A stretch of DNA of 64,000 bases from Bolinopsis microptera. Lineage: Eukaryota; Ctenophora; Tentaculata; Lobata; Bolinopsidae. Positions 60,262 through 64,000 of this stretch are shown one piece after another. Where the stretch lies: assembly GCF_026151205.1 (NCBI RefSeq), contig NC_087082.1:19492494-19556493 (forward strand), written 5' to 3'. The notes under the pieces were generated by a model. The model had not been told where the DNA came from. It made no database searches and saw only the letters and a program-made list of their open reading frames with translations. The position numbers were made by a program, and so were the translations under genes. Position 1 is the stretch's first letter; each line of letters starts with the position of its first letter.

Positions 60262-63200
60262 TTGTGGTTAAGTTTTGTAGTTGGAAAGTGTTTTTAATGT
60301 AGAGTGGGAGCTCTGAGGATTTATAATTCGCATCATTTGATCATTTCAGAACCTAGAAATAGTGCTCAGAGCTTGTTTTGTGGTTAAGTTTTGTAGGTGG
60401 AAAGTGTTTTTAATGTAGAGTCTTAGAGTGGGAGCTCTGAGGATTTATAATTCGCATCATTTAGTCGTTTCAGAACCTAGAAATAGTGCTCAGAAGTGGT
60501 TTTGTGGTTAAGTTTTGTAGTTGGAAAGTGTTTTAATGTAGAGTCTTAGAGTGGGAGCTCTGAGGATTTATAATTCGCATCATTTAGTCGTTTCAGAACC
60601 TATAAATAGTGCTCAGAGCTGGTTTTGTGGTTAAGTTTTGTAGTTGGAAAGTGTTTTTAATGTAGAGTCTTAGGGTGGGAGCTCTGAGGATTTATAATTC
60701 GCATCATTTAGTCGTTTCAGAACCTATAAATAGTGCTCAGAAGTGGTTTTGTGGTTAAGTTTTGTAGGTGGAAAGTGTTTTAATGTAAAGTCTTAGAGTG
60801 GGAGCTCTGAGGATTTATAATTCGCATCATTTAGTCGTTTCAGAACCTAGAAATAGTGCTCAGAGCTGGTTTTGTGGTTAAGTTTTGTAGGTGGAAAGTG
60901 TTTTTAATGTAGAGTCTTAGAGTGGGAGCTCTGAGGATTTATAATTCGCATCATTTAGTCGTTTCAGAACCTATAAATAGTGCTCAGAGCTGGTTTTGTG
61001 GTTAAGTTTTGTAGTTGGAAAGTGTTTTTAATGTAGAGTCTTAGAGTGGGAGCTCTGAGGATTTATAATTCGCATCATTTAGTCATTTCAGAACCTATAA
61101 ATAGTGCTCAGAAGTGGTTTTGTGGTTAAGTTTTGTAGTTGGAAAGTGTTTTAATGTAAAGTCTTAGAGTGGGAGCTCTGAGGATTTATAATTCGCATCA
61201 TTTAGTCGTTTCAGAACCTATAAATAGTGCTCAGAGCTGGTTTTGTGGTTAAGTTTTGTAGTTGGAAAGTGTTTTTAATGTAAAGTCTTAGAGTGGGAGC
61301 TCTGAGGATTTATAATTGGCATCATTTAGTCGTCTCAGAACCTAGAAATAGTGCTCAGAGCTGGTTTTGTGGTTAAGTTTTGTAGTTGGAAAGTGTTTTT
61401 AATGTAGGGTGGGAGCTCTGAGGATTTATAATTCGCATCATTTAGTCGTTTCAGAACCTATAAATAGTGCTCAGAGCTGGTTTTGTGGTTAAGTTTTGTA
61501 GTTGGAAAGTGTTTTTAATGTAGGGTGGGAGCTCTGAGGATTTATAATTCGCATCATTTAGTCGTTTCAGAACCTATAAATAGTGCTCAGAGCTGGTTTT
61601 GTGGTTAAGTTTTGTAGTTGGAAAGTGTTTTTAATGTAGAGTGGGAGCTCTGAGGATTTATAATTCGCATCATTTAGTCATTTCAGAACCTATAAATAGT
61701 GCTCAGAAGTGGTTTTGTGGTTAAGTTTTGTAGTTGGAAACGTTTTTAATGTAAAGTCTTAGAGTGGGAGCTCTGAGGATTTATTATTCGCATCATTTAG
61801 TCGTTTCAGAACCTATAAATAGTGCTCAGAGCTGGTTTAGTGGTTAAGTTTTGTAGTTGGAAAGTGTTTTTAATGTAGAGTGGGAGCTCTGAGGATTTAT
61901 AATTCGCATCATTTAGTCGTTTCAGAACCTATAAATAGTGCTCAGAGCTGGTTTTGTGGTTAAGTTTTGTAGTTGGAAAGTGTTTTTAATGTAGGGTGGG
62001 AGCTCTGAGGATTTATAATTCGCATCATTTAGTCGTTTCAGAACCTATAAATAGTGCTCAGAGCTGGTTTTGTGGTTAAGTTTTGTAGTTGGAAAGTGTT
62101 TTAATGTAAAGTCTTAGAGTGGGAGCTCTGAGGATTTATAATTCGCATCATTTAGTCATTTCAGAACCTAGAAATAGTGCTCAGAGCTGGTTTTGTGGTT
62201 AAGTTTTGTAGTTGGAAAGTGTTTTTGTAGAGTGGGAGCTCTGAGGATTTATAATTCGCATCATTTAGTCATTTCAGAACCTAGAAATAGTGCTCAGAGC
62301 TGGTTTTGTGGTTAAGTTTTGTAGTTGGAAAGTGTTTTTAATGTAGAGTACTGGGAGCTCTGAGGATTTATAATTCGCATCATTTAGTCATTTCAGAACC
62401 TATAAATAGTGCTCAGAGCTAGTTTTGTGGTTAAGTTTTGTAGTTGGAAAGTGTTTTTGTAGAGTGGGAGCTCTGAGGATTTATAATTCGCATCATTTAG
62501 TCATTTCAGAACCTAGAAATAGTGCTCAGAGCTGGTTTTGTGGTTAAGTTTTGTAGTTGGAAAGTGTTTTTGTAGAGTGGGAGCTCTGAGGATTTATAAT
62601 TCGCATCATTTAGTCATTTCAGAACCTAGAAATAGTGCTCAGAGCTGGTTTTGTGGTTAAGTTTTGTAGTTGGAAAGTGTTTTTGTAGAGTGGGAGCTCT
62701 GAGGATTTATAATTCGCATCATTTAGTCATTTCAGAACCTATAAATAGTGCTCAGAGCTGGTTTTGTGGTTAAGTTTTGTAGTTGGAAAGTGTTTTAATG
62801 TAGAGTCTTAGAGTGGGAGCTCTGAGGATTTATAATTCGCATCATTTAGTCGTTTCAGAACCTATAAATAGTGCTCAGAGCTGGTTTTGTGGTTAAGTTT
62901 TGTAGTTGGAAAGTGTTTTTGTAGAGTGGGAGCTCTGAGGATTTATAATTGGCATCATTTAGCCGTCTCATAACCTAGAAATAGTGCTCAGAGCTGGTTT
63001 TGTGGTTAAGTTTTGTAGTTGGAAAGTGTTTTTGTAGAGTCTTAGAGTGGGAGCTCTGAGGATTTATAATTCGCATCATTTAGTCATTTCAGAACCTAGA
63101 AATAGTGCTCAGAGCTGGTTTTGTGGTTAAGTTTTGTAGTTGGAAAGTGTTTTTGTAGAGTCTTAGAGTGGGAGCTCTGAGGATTTATAATTCGCATCAT

Positions 63201-64000
63201 TTAGTCGTTTCAGAACCTATAAATAGTGCTCAGAGCTGGTTTTGTGGTTAAGTTTTGTAGGTGGAAAGTGTTTTTAATGTAGGGTGGGAGCTCTGAGGAT
63301 TTATAATTCGCATCATTTAGTCGTTTCAGAACCTATAAATAGTGCTCAGAGCTGGTTTTGTGGTTAAGTTTTGTAGTTGGAAAGTGTTTTTAATGTAGGG
63401 TGGGAGCTCTGAGGATTTATAATTCGCATCATTTAGTCATTTCAGAACCTATAAATAGTGCTCAGAGCTGGTTTTGTGGTTAAGTTTTGTAGTTGGAAAG
63501 TGTTTTTAATGTAGGGTGGGAGCTCTGAGGATTTATAATTCGCATCATTTAGCCGTCTCATAACCTAGAAATAGTGCTCAGAAGTGGTTTTGTGGTTAAG
63601 TTTTGTAGTTGGAAAGTGTTTTTAATGTAGAGTCTTAGAGTGGGAGCTCTGAGGATTTATAATTCGCATCATTTAGTCGTTTCAGAACCTAGAAATAGTG
63701 CTCAGAGCTGGTTTTGTGGTTAAGTTTTGTAGTTGGAAAGTGTTTTTAATGTAGGGTGGGAGCTCTGAGGATTTATAATTCGCATCATTTAGTCATTTCA
63801 GAACCTATAAATAGTGCTCAGAGCTGGTTTTGTGGTTAAGTTTTGAAGTTGGAAAGTGTTTTTAATGTAGGGTGGGAGCTCTGAGGATTTATAATTCGCA
63901 TCATTTAGTCGTTTCAGAACCTATAAATAGTGCTCAGAGCTGGTTTTGTGGTTAAGTTTTGTAGTTGGAAAGTGTTTTAATGTAGAGTCTTAGAGTGGGA
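60262..64000. repeat. About 111-124-bp minisatellite with a TATA-like motif, runs off the right edge
   Basis: About 31 tandem units. The full unit is about 124 bp; shorter classes lack agtcttag and/or the aat of ttttaatg. Fixed blocks: ttgtggttaagttttgtagt, tgggagctctgaggatttat and gcatcatttagtcgtttcag. Most units end in cctataaatagtgctcag; a minority have ctagaaatag. No open frame. Confidence 0.95.

Overview
The window looks like genomic DNA of an invertebrate animal. It has split genes with GT/AG introns, a class A GPCR, a GPI-anchored Ly6/uPAR-type protein and a mu/sigma-like glutathione S-transferase, all AT-rich and low in gene density. More than half of the 64 kb is tandem repeat. I could not place the species.

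Layout. 1-8635 is a 50-bp minisatellite full of small indels, followed by a 20-bp array (to 8930) and a dispersed repeat. 9909-11690 holds the last three exons of a GPCR (TM6, TM7 and a repeat-rich tail); its 5' exons must lie left of the window. 11.7-15.0 kb carries several inverted-repeat mobile elements. 15085-43165 is one reconstructed five-exon gene (+ strand, about 411 aa): signal peptide, ten-cysteine LU (Ly6/uPAR) domain, long acidic Ser/Glu-rich stalk and a GPI-type tail. All four splice phases agree. Its 12-kb intron 2 contains an antisense, nearly intronless GST gene broken by an 861-bp inverted-repeat element, 50-bp minisatellites split by an 800-bp hAT-like insertion, and a pyrimidine-rich block. 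Its 14-kb intron 4 is almost entirely a 57-bp minisatellite of about 242 copies.

43.5-46.5 kb has a palindromic MITE, a probable two-exon small gene on the minus strand (88 aa) and an array with about 50 CACGTG E-boxes. 46.6-60.2 kb is mostly AT-rich DNA with a decayed non-LTR-type reverse transcriptase (about 52.4-54.8 kb), a small MITE and a frameshifted coding remnant. 60.26-64.0 kb is a roughly 120-bp minisatellite, most of whose units contain TATAAATAG.

The main result is that several tandem repeats contain, or stop exactly at, exon edges. The 50-bp unit carries the GST 5' end (acceptor-like AG, ATG and first nine codons). The 62-bp unit carries the acceptor and first 43 bases of LU exon 3. 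The 57-bp unit carries the last bases and splice donor of LU exon 4, and each copy could be read as a phase-neutral 12-nt microexon. Smaller duplications touch the LU start codon, the GPCR TM7 acceptor and the small gene's exon 2. I read this as repeated birth of minisatellites at splice junctions, giving arrays of decoy splice sites inside expressed genes. The architecture is read directly from sequence; the mechanism and any splicing effect are inference.
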